DNA of 64,000 nucleotides from positions 36,181,001 through 36,245,000 of the forward strand of contig CM059587.1 in NCBI GenBank assembly GCA_030407085.1. The letters are read 5' to 3'. This stretch comes from Trichopria drosophilae. Its lineage: Eukaryota > Arthropoda > Insecta > Hymenoptera > Diapriidae. The translations under genes and the position numbers were made by a program. The notes under the pieces were generated by a model. The model did not search any database. It saw only the letters and a list, made by a program, of their open reading frames with translations, and was not told where the DNA came from. This document shows, piece after piece, positions 48,427 to 59,301 of this stretch. Position 1 is the stretch's first letter. Each line of letters starts with the position of its first letter.

Positions 48427-51170
48427 CACTGAGAAAAATTGTTTACAGTTGATGTAATAGCTTCATAGTAAATCTAACAGAATAGATGGCGATGCAAAAT
48501 TTGAAACCTTATGACGACACGTTTTTTAAAAATGCACTTTTATTACATTGAAGATCTGGATGAAAATTATCATACAATTGAATCGAAAATTAAGAACACG
48601 ATTAATAATAAAATCATGACTTTTAAGCAAAAAACTGCAAAAAGGATGTTTCAATTTGAAACGCTTTTGTTCCTATTTATAAGACATTTTCGAATATCTT
48701 ATAAGGAGACTTTATAAATATAAATGACTTTATCTATAGGCTCCAATCGCAGCATTAACATATACATTGTTGATTACATAACCTAAAAGTGTTTTTTTTT
48801 TAATTTTATTTACAATCTGTTACAACAACAATGACAATAAGTAAAATTTTCTAGCTATTACAATAACATACGGTACAAAGTATGAATACAATTTTTACAT
48901 CACTTTGACATATTATAAGAGGCTTACGTATTAATCTTGAATTTCTGAAAGTAACTTGGAGCAGATTTCTTGAAAGTTGGTTTGGGTATTCGTTAAGTAT
49001 ATGTTTATATATTTCGTTCTTGTGTTTTTGACCTGTTCCGCCACTGATAGCAGGCCAAGATCTTTGCGTATATGAGTTCGTTAGGTAAAAACCATGGTGC
49101 GTCTACTATTTTTCTTGTTATTTGGTTTTGGAACCGTTCGAGGATATCGATGTTTGATTTGGATGCTGTTCCTCACAGCTGCATACCGTAGATCCACACC
49201 GGTTTAAGAAAGCACTTATAAATGAGGAGTTTATTGTACATTGAAAGCTTCGATTTTCTTCCTAGTACCCAGAACATTTTTCTTACTATGAGAAACAGGT
49301 TTCTTTTGGTCTATACGTGTTCTCTCCATGCGAGTCGTCGACGATCGTGAATACCCAAATATCTTACTTTGTTACACTGAGGAACAGCTACATTAATTAA
49401 GTATACCGTGGAATATGTATCTTTGCGTAATGTAAATGTTGCGTTTACAGATTTACCTTCACTAATCCCTATTCTCCAGGCCTTATACCAGGACTGAACT
49501 TTTGATGATTTTAGTAGCTGCATTTTGGTCTGTATCTATCGTTATGAATGCGATATCATCAACAAAGGTTGTAGTTGTCACATCGTTGGATGTTGGAATA
49601 TCTGCAGTACACAATAAAAATAGTATTGGGCCACGTACACTTCCGTGTGGTACTCCTGCTGTAATAGGATAGGGTTTTGTTATTTCTCCATTTATTTTGA
49701 CTTGAAACGTCCTATCAAAAAGTGTATTTGATTGTGTAAAAATGGATGAATATTCATTTTCGTTCAAATTGCGTTCGAATATTAACCAATTAACGCTCAT
49801 GAATCTATACGTTTTTCTTTTTAGCAAGATTATTTAATAACGAAAGCTTCGGACAATTTCAAATCAAAATTTTCAAAAATTAAAAAAATAATAGTATATT
49901 CCGCTATAAATTCTAAGGTATTCCAAAAGTTGATAGTTTTCGAGAAAAAAAATTAAAAATTGTTGTAGTTTAGGATGTTTTTTCTCGAAAATTGTGATCT
50001 TTTTGAAAAAATTGCTCAGAACCAAAATTGCTTAAAATTTATCACGGAAAATACTAGATTTTTTTTTAATTTAAAAAGGTACCAAATATCTCAAAATACC
50101 ACCACAAATATCAGAAAAAATTCCATTATATTTTTCGATGAATTCTAAAAACTTGTCATTTTTATTACTATTTGGAAAAACTCATAGTTTTCGTGTTACA
50201 GTGTCCCAAAATTTTTCAAACAAATTTTCATCGTGGACCATTTTTAAGGACGTTAAAATGAAGTCGCGCAAAAAAGTAACATTTTTTTTCTTAAAATTCG
50301 AAATTCCGTGTACTATCATGCATAGTTTCAATCCGTCACGAACGTTCAATACGTGATCGCTTTAAAAAATTCTTTTCAATATAGAATACATATTATTTTG
50401 ATAAGTTTTCTTACGGCACTTTATAATTTTCAGTATTGAAAAATTATTATGTTCAACATTATATCAGAAAAATTTCAATAATTTTGTATTCGTTATCAAC
50501 GAACATTTTATTTTGTTAGAGTACGCGTGTAACACAATTATCATATTACGTCTTAGAAATTAATTCACGCTGGTAGATTAGTAGTCGGCGTCACGCGCGG
50601 TTTGTTTCATGTGCGCCACACGCACACAAGATATTACAACAAACTTTCGAAACTGAGATTTTAATTTTTCAATGAAAATAATAAATATGGTGTAAAATTC
50701 GCAAATGAACTATAACTATGTCTGTAAAGTCAAAAAGACAGGTAACTTTGAGATAAAAATATCAGCACTTTCCTGTAGGTCAACATTGTTATTGTATATT
50801 AACTCATATATTGTAACATTCAAGGAGCGTTCGTTGACTGTGAATAAAGCTTACGTTAAATTTTGTCGTTTGTACTGCGCATGTCAACAATGCGTCGAAA
50901 ATCGCAGAGAATCGAGTAACTGCGTGTGTGTATGTTTGTTTATCTCTGTTTCGGTGAAACTGTAAGCCGGTAAATATATTACATGTCACGTAATAATCCT
51001 AGCATTAATATTTAAAATTCTTATATTAACTATTAACATAACAAATTTAACCGAATCACAGATTACATGATATAATCATGATAAAGTATCTAACGTTAAG
51101 ATCAAAATCTAAATATTGTTATCTGTACTATGAAGCTATTACATTAACTGTAAACATTTTTCTCTCAGTG
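48427..51170. mobile_element. 2.7-kb structure bounded by inverted CACTGAGAGAAA ends
   Basis: The left end CACTGAGAAAAATTGTTTAC and GTAATAGCTTCATAGTA is repeated in inverse at the right end (51095-51170). They match over about 50 bases and face each other. Between them lie a Jockey-type RT fragment and AT-rich DNA, with no transposase seen. It may be one element with an RT insertion or two separate MITE ends. Confidence 0.45.
48890..49830 (-). mobile_element. Jockey-type non-LTR retrotransposon fragment (RT)
   Basis: Minus-strand frames preserve the reverse transcriptase of the Jockey clade: ITAGVPHGSVRGPILFLL (with VPHGS in place of the usual PQGS), TADIPTSNDVTTTTFVDDIA (active site FVDD at about 49566-49555), then WYKAWRIGISEGKSVNATFT, VPQCNKVRYLGIH and DRRRLAWREH. 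A frameshifted C-terminal tail (WFLPNELI..., EYPNQLSRNLL) follows to about 48890. The 5' ORF and endonuclease are absent. It is 5'-truncated and inactive. Confidence 0.8.
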
Positions 51171-51995
51171 CAGGAATTCTTCCTGTACCCCTTCCAATGC
51201 GTACAAATGTTGAACTCTATAATATTCACGCTTTGAGTACTTCTACCAAACTTTCGTAGAGCGGAATGCATGTTTCTTGAGCGTTTCCCAAACGCCAATT
51301 TCACGCTTTATGAACTCTTACTGGACACTCATATTTTTACCAGGGTGGTGATTAACGACAAACCGGTGTCAAACTATTGAAAGATTAAATATCTTAAACC
51401 ATGAACAGAATAGGTTATGTTATATTCGAGAGGAGAGTTGCCGAATATTTCCGAAAATACTCGAATCGACAATCGTAAACATCTCTTATTTCCGAAAATT
51501 GTTGACCTAAGGTCAATTAATTTCTTTGGTATTTTCTAGATACCGTTTATATAGTAATAAGAATTTTGAAAAATCGATTCAGGCGCATGTTTATTTACGG
51601 TTCTGAGTGAAAATTCCTATCTTATCGGCGGATCACTTTAGAATTTCTTTAAGTAGAACGAGTAAATACGAAGAAACGTGAAAAAAACTTCAACTACCCA
51701 ATAAACCAGAAAGTATGCGGAATCGATATTTTGCATTCTGTTTCTTGCTAGTGGCGTTTTGATTATCTGACATTCTTATTCGAATTTATACTATTTTATA
51801 TGAACTGCAATTCAAGAATTCAATTCATTCAATCTTATACGAGACACCGTATCTAACCTTTTGCTACGGATGACAAAGATCTTTGTCGTTAGGAATTTTT
51901 TCTGACTGCGGAAGGAACGCAATCTATGTCATAGGATACATTAGTCTAATGAACTCAATATAATGTATCCAATTTAAAAACTGGACCATTTCTAG

Positions 51996-52101
51996 ACAGT
52001 CTAAGGCAAACCGAACAAGATGCCGCTGCCCTTTTCCAAAAACATGATGTCCAAAAAGAGATGCAAGTTCTTAAAATACATATAGCTGTTTTTACGATTT
52101 T
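51996..52101 (+). CDS. Candidate exon of an unrecognised gene upstream of EPG5
   Basis: After ATTTCTAG the frame reads SLRQTEQDAAALFQKHDVQK, EMQVLKIHI and runs to a weak donor TTTT|GTAAAA at 52102. The composition is clearly protein-like. If spliced there it joins 54954 in phase. An upstream start, for example MNRI at 51402 with a GTTATG donor, is possible but weak. I recognise no domain. Confidence 0.33.
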
Positions 52102-52179
52102 GTAAAAATCATTGTCATGAGCTCGGACATCGTATTAGGTCAATGTCTGCATTAAAAATTAATGAAATCTTTTGAAACT

Positions 52180-52390
52180 GGACACCCGTGGGTTTTCGAA
52201 GTCGCTAATTACAACTCTGATGATATATTTTGAAAACTCAAAATGGCAGATCCAATATGGGGGATACATTTTCCAAAAATCGAACCATTTGGCTGGAAAA
52301 CTGGCTCCACTCAGAGGTTTTGATGGCCGCTAATTCCAAATATGATGATATATTTTGAAAATTCAAAATGACGGATTCAATTTTTAACCT
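52180..52390 (+). repeat. GGCGGATCC-type interspersed repeat, two units
   Basis: GTGGGTTTTCGAAGTCGCTA, AACTCAAAATGGCAGATCC and TTTTGATGGCCGCTAATTCC mark two diverged units about 125 bases apart. Confidence 0.6.
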
Positions 52391-52766
52391 TCCTCCATTA
52401 GTTTCGATATACAGCATCTATACGCATATTACCACGAGTAGGTTGGAGAAAAGTCTTCATAGGGTTCTCTTTTTAAAATTATTTATTTTTGATATAATTT
52501 TAAAAATTTTGTTGTATTTCTTTTTATGTTTGGTTTTTAAAATAAAGACTGTAAAATATTGAAATTAGTGTTTCTTCCCACATGTAATACGATAACTCGG
52601 CAGTTCATCAAAGAACAAATTTGCACGGGATACTCTGGATAGATATCCCAAAATAATAAACTCCATAAAATATCTCTGGAAACTAAAAATATAGTTTTGT
52701 AGCTGTAGCATCGAAGAAGTTTTTGGTAAAAACAAAAAGTTCGGAATAAATTTTCTATAAATAATG

Positions 52767-52962
52767 GGTGCGGATCAAAAAACCGACAGTCAAAATCCAA
52801 CAATCGAAATGCCGACAATCAAAAAACCGACAGGTCAGAAAATTACTGTTCTTCAGACGATATGTCTATCCTTTTATGTGTCGGCTTTTTGACAGTCGGT
52901 TTTTTGACTGTCGGTTTTTTGACCTGTCGGCTTTTTGATTCGTCCGTTTTTCGACCCGCACC
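52767..52962. mobile_element. Long-TIR MITE with 10-bp target duplication
   Basis: 196 bp, bounded by GGTGCGG and CCGCACC with long inverted arms of alternating CCGACA and CAAAAAA words. It is flanked on both sides by ATAAATAATG (52757-52766 and 52963-52972), a perfect 10-bp target duplication. Duplications of 9-10 bp with long inverted ends suggest a Mutator-like element. Same family as 36309-36452. Confidence 0.82.
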
Positions 52963-53786
52963 ATAAATAATGACGAGAGTGTTCCTATTGCTCTAACAAC
53001 CTGCCACAAGCAGCATTTGTTGTCCTGCGCTCTATGGGAAACCTATGAATAACAAATTGCCGTAATTTTAACATGTAAAAACTGACATAAGATTAGTAAT
53101 CATTCTTTATCAGAATTTTGATAAAGGCGTCCGCCATATTGAATCCGCCATTTTAAATTTTCCAAATCTGACTTCAGATTCATAACAAAATTTGACTTTA
53201 GGACATCATCAGAGATACACATACACTTTCCTGACATATTTTTGTGCGCTGAACACAAATCCGTTTACAGAATTTTTCCGTCACCCTCCATTTTCTAAAT
53301 ATCCGTCATTTTGTATTGTTTCCAAATTCGTTTCTTTTGAAATTTTTTTCTTTGCAATAGAACATGATAATTAAATGTAAGACCTCTTATTTTACGCACA
53401 ATTACTTCCAGAATACGTGTGAATTTTTCCAGATAGTAAAAAAACAGTGGTTCTTATTGTCAGTGAAAAATCTCCAAAGAATCACTAAAAAAGACAACAT
53501 TTGGGGTATTTTTAGGATAAAAAATGCGTATAACTTGAAAAAATAATCTTAAAAATATTCTACGTCCATAGTCCTATAGTAGTAAAATCATGCTTCAATT
53601 ACTGAGGCTGTGCGTCTATTTAAGTTTATTTAGATTGAAGATATGAATTTTTCCCGATAAAGTCGAATAAATGTAAATTTAGTACATGTGCGCTGGAAGC
53701 AGTTGCACCGAATACGAGAATGATTTCCATACCTTTCGCAATATTCAAACATTTTGCAGCACTTTTCAGCGTATTTTTTCATATAT

Positions 53787-54530
53787 CTATATATATTTGA
53801 TTCGGTAAATCCAAAACCACCGAATATTACCGCCGAAAATTAAATTATACTGAATGCCTCTGAATACAAATAGGCGTATTGAAACCAGTCTATCCGAATC
53901 CAATTTACTCCAAAAATAATATTGCCGAAAATAAATAGTACTCAATTCCTCGGAATCTAAAAAGGCGAATTCAAACCAGTCTCTGCGAATCCATTTCAAT
54001 CCAAAAATAATATCGTCGAAAATAAATAGTACTGAATACCTCTGAATTCATGAAGGTGAATTGAAACCGATCCCTGCGAATCCAGTTGAATCCAAAAATA
54101 ATATTGTGAAAAATAAATAATGCTGAATGCCTCTGAATACAAATAGGCGTATTGAAACCAGTCTCTCCAAATCAAATTTATTCCAAAAATAATATCGTCG
54201 AAAATAACGAATGCTGAATGCTGCGGAATAAAAAAAAGCGAATTCAAACAAGTCTCTGCGAATCCATTTCAATCCAAAAAATGATATTCTCGAAAGTAAG
54301 TAATGCTGAATGCCTTTGAATTCAAATAAACATATCGAAACCATACTCTGCAAACCCATATAAATCCAAAAATAATAATGTCGAATACGACTAATGCTGA
54401 ATGCCTCTGAATCCAAAAAGATGAATTCAAATCAGTCTCTGCGAATTTATTTGAATCCAAAAATAATAATGTCGAAAATAAGTATTGCTGAATGCCTCTG
54501 AATCCACACCGGCCTGCGCGAATCCATAAA
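53787..54530. repeat. 91-bp minisatellite, about eight copies
   Basis: The phrase TGAATGCCTCTGAATCC recurs at about 53851, 53942, 54033, 54124, 54215, 54306, 54398 and 54489, a period of 91. Each unit also has AAAAATAATATCGTCGAAAAT and CCAGTCTCTGCGAATCCA. As 91 is 3n+1, each unit shifts the reading frame, so the minus-strand ORFs crossing it are artefacts of a stop-poor unit. Confidence 0.88.
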
Positions 54531-54599
54531 AGGTGGCATATCAAATCATGATAGTCCAAAAAGAAGCTTTTTATATATATTTTTTTCGAAAAAGTGTAA

Positions 54600-54850
54600 T
54601 TGAAAATGGGATTTACTTGGATTCAAAGGCATTCGCGGGCATAGGCGTGAATCCAATGGAATCCCTTTAAAATTGCGAATTCGAGAGGAATCAAGATAAT
54701 GCGATACATTTGGATTGAAAGGCATTCGCAGGCGTAGGAGTGAATCAAAATGAATCCATTTTAATCAATTTCAATCGATTTCAATCTAGGACAAATTGCG
54801 ATTTCGCAGGGATTAAAATTTTAAATCCCTCCGAATCCTTTTTCGATTGC
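54600..54850. repeat. Degenerate relatives of the 91-bp repeat
   Basis: GGATTCAAAGGCATTCGCGG, TGAATCCAATGGAATCCC and GAATCCATTTTAATC share words with the minisatellite in inverse orientation (GGATTCA...GGCATTC), without a regular period. Confidence 0.5.
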
Positions 54851-54953
54851 TGAGTAGTTTACAGAATCATCATTTTATTATACATTCAACATGAAAATAC
54901 TTTAAATTAATTAATTACGCACAGAAAATTAATCTACATAACTTTACCTTCAG

Positions 54954-55110
54954 CTTATCAGAAGTTTCTAAGCAAGATCTTCACCATATGACCGATGCTG
55001 AGCGTTTATGGATTTTACGAGAATCTCGAGGGCAAGACACCCATTTCAAAAAACATCTGCGAGAAGAAGAAACGCACTCAGAAGCAGATGATTTAAGTGA
55101 TTTTACGTAA
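54954..55110 (+). CDS. Candidate terminal exon of an unrecognised gene upstream of EPG5
   Basis: Acceptor TTTACCTTCAG|C opens a frame reading LSEVSKQDLHHMTDAERLWI, LRESRGQDTHFKKHLREEET, HSEADDLSDFT, then TAA. It has high coding character: charged, no low complexity. The single leading base fits the 51996 candidate exon in phase. If real, the gene ends 520 bases before the EPG5 start codon. Function unknown. Confidence 0.48.
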
Positions 55111-55439
55111 TAATCCAACAATAGCATGGAAGAAAATAACAAGCATAAAGTTGTACATTACGATTAAGAAATGATTGTATACTATTTTGTCCACTTTTGA
55201 TATAAATATGCTTGAAAATCTAAAGTTTTTATTGTAATAGATAGGTAGGTATGTCAGAATTCAAAGTTACCGGCCTCTGTTTTACCAACACTACTCAAAA
55301 CAACAATCGAAACTAATAAGCATATATGTATATGCGAATTTGCAAATTGTTTTCTCCTGGTCGCGACATTAATTTCCAAATTTCATTGTTTTGGTGCCTA
55401 TGTGGGTCTTGTATTCGGAAATATTGTTCGGGCCACAGT

Positions 55440-55629
55440 CAACGCTCGTTGACAACATTGTCACAGCTGTCAAGTCGCGATTTTCGTCAAAATCGCGTCA
55501 GCTGTTCGATGCAACAAAGCATCCGACGATGTAAGACGAGAAATTGTTATGCGTCATAGTGGAGATATGTTTGTGTATAATTCAGCAGTTGAATGAACGC
55601 AATTTCTTATCCAATCCAAGATATTTAGG
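55440..55629 (+). promoter_or_regulatory. Probable promoter or 5' UTR of EPG5 with extended palindrome
   Basis: A perfect 9-bp inverted repeat CGCGATTTT-cgtc-AAAATCGCG (55476-55497) is framed by ACAGCTG and CAGCTGT. The stretch is GC-richer than its surroundings and lies 130-190 bases before the start codon. The palindrome could bind a dimeric factor. No TATA box was seen. Confidence 0.4.
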
Positions 55630-55653
55630 ATGGAGAGACAAAAATCACGCCAG
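55630..55653 (+). CDS. EPG5: EPG5 exon 1 (8 codons)
   Basis: ATG GAG AGA CAA AAA TCA CGC CAG|GTTAGG: residues MERQKSRQ. It joins exon 2 (KRKKDRIRSS) in phase 0. Basic N-termini of this kind are usual in EPG5. Confidence 0.7.
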
Positions 55654-58600
55654 GTTAGGTTATGATTATAATTTAAAATATAAATATGACCATTAAAAAA
55701 ACCCACTTCGTATAAATGTTATTTATTTCATGTACCTTTTGTTTTTCGTACTGTAGAAAAGAAAAAAGGATCGCATCCGGTCCTCGACACTAGAACGTCA
55801 GATACCGGATGCTCCTACTTTGGAAGAGTTCGAATGCCTTCTTGGGGAGTCACCGACAAATTACCCAAGAGGCGAAGGAATCGAGAACATGGAGAGTGAG
55901 TTGCACTCGGCTGCTATTGACATGGAAGTGTACGAAAATGAATCGGAAGAAAAAATACCAAATATCAAAGTTGAAAGTCAGGTAGACGATGTGGATGGAG
56001 TTCCGACAGCTTCTGCACCACTCGTGGAAGTCGATGCCGAGGATGAGATTGTCACAGCAGCAAGTTTGGAAGACGCACCCACTGCTCCAGTTATCGATAA
56101 TGTTCTACAGCTGTCTGTAGCAATGGTTCCAGAAATTCGGAAACCTGTTAAACTCGAAACAGTTGAAAAAACCGAAGTTACGAGCGTAACTTCCAAAAAT
56201 ACTAGACCATTTACGGAAGCAGAGTTAGCAACGCTATATAGTAATCAAGAATTGGCATTGGTCGATACGTTTGTAAATGAATTTGTTGATGTACAACTGA
56301 GAGGAAATGTAATTAGACAGCAACATCGATTGCACGAGCTGCTGATGAGTTACCTTAGAGTTAGAAATCATTTGATTGTTGATTCACATGACTTAGAAAA
56401 TTTGAAAAAAACTTGCAAGGTATGATCTTAACCCAATAACGCCCAAATGCACAGACAATTTACACCAACTTCAACGCTTATTTCCAATACGAAATAAATT
56501 TCGAAAAAAATCATACTTACCAGATTCTACCATTTTCAGCGTCACTCTTTAGTGGTGGAGAGAAAATTGTAAAAAATTCAAAATTTATCTATGATTTTAG
56601 CATATACAATAAGAAAACAAGTTTTTTTCAGGGCGCATTTCTTACAAATATCGAGTTTTCGATACCATATCGTGCTTTGAAAGAACTAAAATATATTAGA
56701 AGGGTGCACTCCATAGTTCTACTTAAAAGCTACACTGGTATATATTTTAAATTTTCTGATGTTAAATCCAAAATGGCTACTGCAACAACGAATTTCTATT
56801 TAAAATTGAACAATTTTTTTTCTTCAAAACCATACGCTTTAGAGAAAAATTTCTAAGGACAATTTTGTTTTAGAATGAGTCAAAGAATACCCTCGATTAT
56901 TTTCGAAATTTCGAAAAACCTAAATTTTGCAAAATGTTAGTTGAAAAATCTAAACAAAATTTAGGGCATTATTCAACCAATTCTAAGACATTTTTGTTCT
57001 GTGCAAATTTTCTCTAAATTGTATACTTTTCCAGAAAAAAAAATTACTAAACTTTTCTAGACATCTAGACCAATCATTTATTTTCTTGATAACTATAGTC
57101 TTTAGAGAAAATTTCCACAGAACAAAAATGTCTTAGAATTGGTTGAAGAGTGCCCTAAATTTTTTTTAGATTTTTAAATTGACATTTTACAAACTTTAGG
57201 TTTTTCGAATTTTCGAAAAATTTAAAATTGTAGCAATACATTTCGAAAAAATTCGAGGGTATTTTTTGACTCACTCTAAAACAAAACTGTCCTTAGAAAT
57301 TTTTCGCTAAAGTGTATGGTTTTGAAGAAAAAAATTGTTCAATTTTAAATAGAAATTCGTTGTTGCAGTGGCCATTTTGGATTTAATATCACAAAATTTA
57401 AAATATATACCAGTGTAGCTTTTAACCACTTCAATGGTAACGGATCATATATGTATAAAAAAAATTATTGACAAACGTGGTAATGGATCATATGTGTACA
57501 TTTTGCAATAACTTTTACAATTCTTAATGAATTTGCATGAAACTTCGTATACCAAGATATTTTGGGTCGCTGAATCCGAATCTGTCGTCAAAATGGGAAA
57601 ATTCAAAATGGCGGATCCAATATGGCGGCTGTAAATTTGCTAAATTTATTAAAATGTGCAGGGCACATTTTTCTTTATACGGAAAACAACTGAAAATTGT
57701 TACTCGGGCGTTTTCGGGGTCGCTGATTACGAATCTGAAGTTAGTTTTTGAAAATTCAAAATGGCCGACCGAAATGCGAAAAATTACCCAAACTTTATGA
57801 AACTGGGTTCTCGGGGGTTTTCGGGGCCGCTGATTATAAATCTGAAATCAGATTTTGAAAATTCAAAATGTCGTTTCCAAGATGGCCGACATAAATGTAA
57901 AAAATTTACTTGATTTTGATGAAAGTTGGTACTCGGGAATTTTTTGAGTCGCTTATTACGAATTTGAAGTCAGATTTTGTAAATTCAAAATGGTGGATCC
58001 AAGATGGTCGACATAAATGTGAAATATTACTTGATTTTTTAAATGATTAATTAAATGTTAAATGATATATTTTAGGAAAAAATGGAACCCGTATTTCACC
58101 GTTTTTCGATATCTTAAGTACAGGGCTGTACCACTTCTGGCACTTTTTTTTTTTTTAAACAGCTACCACTGAAGTGGTTAAGCAGCACTATCGAGTGCAC
58201 GCTTCTAATATACTTTAGCTCTTTCAAGGCACGATATTGTATAGAAAACTCGATATTTGTAAGAAATGCGCCCTGAAAAGAACTTGTTTTTTTATTATAT
58301 ATGCTAAAATCATAGATAAATTTTGAATTTTTTACAATTTTCTCTTCACTACTCGCAAGAGCGAACTCGAAAATGGTAGAATCTGGTAAGTTTGATTTTT
58401 TTCGAAATTTATTTCGTATTGGAAATAAGCGTTGAAATTGGTGTAAATTGTTTGTGCATTTGGGTATTAATGGGTTAATTTTCTTTCGTACAATTTTCTC
58501 GTAATGTAATTGTAATATTTAAAATTTAAATCGTTTAGGAAACCCAGAAACAGTTATGGTGTTTGGATAAAGCTTCTGTGACGGAAAGTGGAGAGTGTCA

Positions 58601-59301
58601 GGATGGAAATCCTGTCACTGCAACTCACGAATACTCAATCGCTCATTTTAACCAACAAACTTTAGTTGCTCTAACACGTAACCTATCTGCAATCAAAGAA
58701 TCTCTACACAATTTTCAAGCTTTATACTGTTACGAAGCTGAAACTTTACGGCTTCAGATCGAACATTATGTGCATCGGGTGTGTTCATCTTGCAAGGGGT
58801 TTGCAAATCTTGCACAAAATGCACCAGTCACTCTCATACAGGTATTTATTGAACACATATTTGTTATATTATCTAATGCATTTTTAGGTATTGTTTAAAA
58901 TTCGTTCATTTAATTATTTCTTCTTTTTTCAGGCTGAAACGTCGCAAACAGCTCCGCAGCTGATCGAACTGCGAATGTGCATTACAATCCTATTCAATTT
59001 TCAGCGGCGTGTATTAAAGGATGGTAAATTTGTGCTGGACACCAGAGAATGGCTGGGGAAACTTGTAGCAGTGATGCTTCGAGTAGCCACATGGCAAGAT
59101 CACCTGTTTTTGTTAAGTCATATTTTAAGATGTCCTGGAGGAGTGGCTAATTGGGCTCGAAGTTACGTACAGGTTCCAGTTCCCGTTAGAGGGAAAACAT
59201 CAAGTATTTCAACGTTGAATGACCCATGTTTAGATCACATAGTTGCACTGCTGGCTGCTATCTTGATGCCGGTCAAAGAACGAGAAAAATTTCTTGAACA
59301 G
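55630..59301 (+). CDS. EPG5: EPG5 (ectopic P granules 5 homolog), 5' part, 4 exons
   Basis: EPG5 is a very large (about 2,500-residue) RAB7 effector that tethers autophagosomes to late endosomes and lysosomes. The window holds its first four coding exons: 55630-55653, 55757-56419, 58539-58841 and 58933-59301, all phase 0, giving residues 1-453. Residues 9-158 are acidic and poorly conserved. Conserved sequence starts at PFTEAELATLYSN (159) and continues with QQHRLHELLMSYLRVRNHL, ETQKQLWCLDKAS, YRYEAE-like YCYEAETLRLQIEHYVH, RMCITILFNFQRRV and VATWQDHLFLLSHILRCPGG (381-400), all close to animal EPG5. The start is the first ATG in frame with RKKDR. After 59301 comes an intron longer than 4.6 kb, so the rest lies outside. 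Identification is firm. Confidence 0.92.
55757..56419 (+). CDS. EPG5: EPG5 exon 2
   Basis: Acceptor CGTACTGTAG|AA; donor AAG|GTATGA at 56420. Encodes 221 residues: a basic start, a long acidic region with PTLEEFECLL, and the first conserved EPG5 block from PFTEAEL on. Confidence 0.9.
56432..58474. mobile_element. Foldback TTAA element in EPG5 intron 2
   Basis: 2,043-bp element flanked by TTAA on both sides (56428-56431, 58475-58478). The ends are CCCAATAACGCCCAAATGCA and the inverse of CCCATTAATACCCAAATGCA. Nearly the whole length is two inverted arms: left 56432 to about 57045, right about 57090 to 57425 plus 58182-58474. The axis is near 57065. TTAA duplication and a CCC start fit the piggyBac superfamily. 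No transposase. Transcripts of EPG5 would carry a very long hairpin here. Confidence 0.85.
57426..58177. mobile_element. Second TTAA-flanked element nested in the foldback arm
   Basis: 752-bp insertion in the right arm, flanked by TTAA (57422-57425 and 58178-58181). Ends CCACTTCAATGGTA and TACCACTGAAGTGG are inverted with one mismatch. The interior has four units of the GGCGGATCC repeat (about 57540-58040; for example ATTCAAAATGGCGGATCC and TTTTCGGGGTCGCTGATTAC). The left arm has the uninterrupted sequence at the matching position, which shows the insertion is later. Confidence 0.8.
58539..58841 (+). CDS. EPG5: EPG5 exon 3
   Basis: Acceptor AAATCGTTTAG|GA; donor CAG|GTATTT at 58842. Encodes 101 residues including ETQKQLWCLDKASVTESGEC, EYSIAHFNQQTLVALTRNLS and the HYVHRVCSSCKGFANL stretch. 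Confidence 0.92.
58933..59301 (+). CDS. EPG5: EPG5 exon 4
   Basis: Acceptor CTTTTTTCAG|GC; donor CAG|GTAATT at 59302. Encodes 123 residues with LVAVMLRVATWQDHLFLLSH, CPGGVANWARSYVQVPV and ILMPVKEREKFLEQ. The reading frame continues in an exon outside the window. Confidence 0.92.

Noticed and set aside
53787..54559. Four overlapping minus-strand ORFs of 70-122 codons
   Set aside because: They run through the 91-bp minisatellite and shift frame with each unit; the peptides are low in diversity and repeat each other.
55978..56196. Minus-strand Ser/Thr-rich ORF
   Set aside because: Shadow of the acidic region of EPG5 exon 2.
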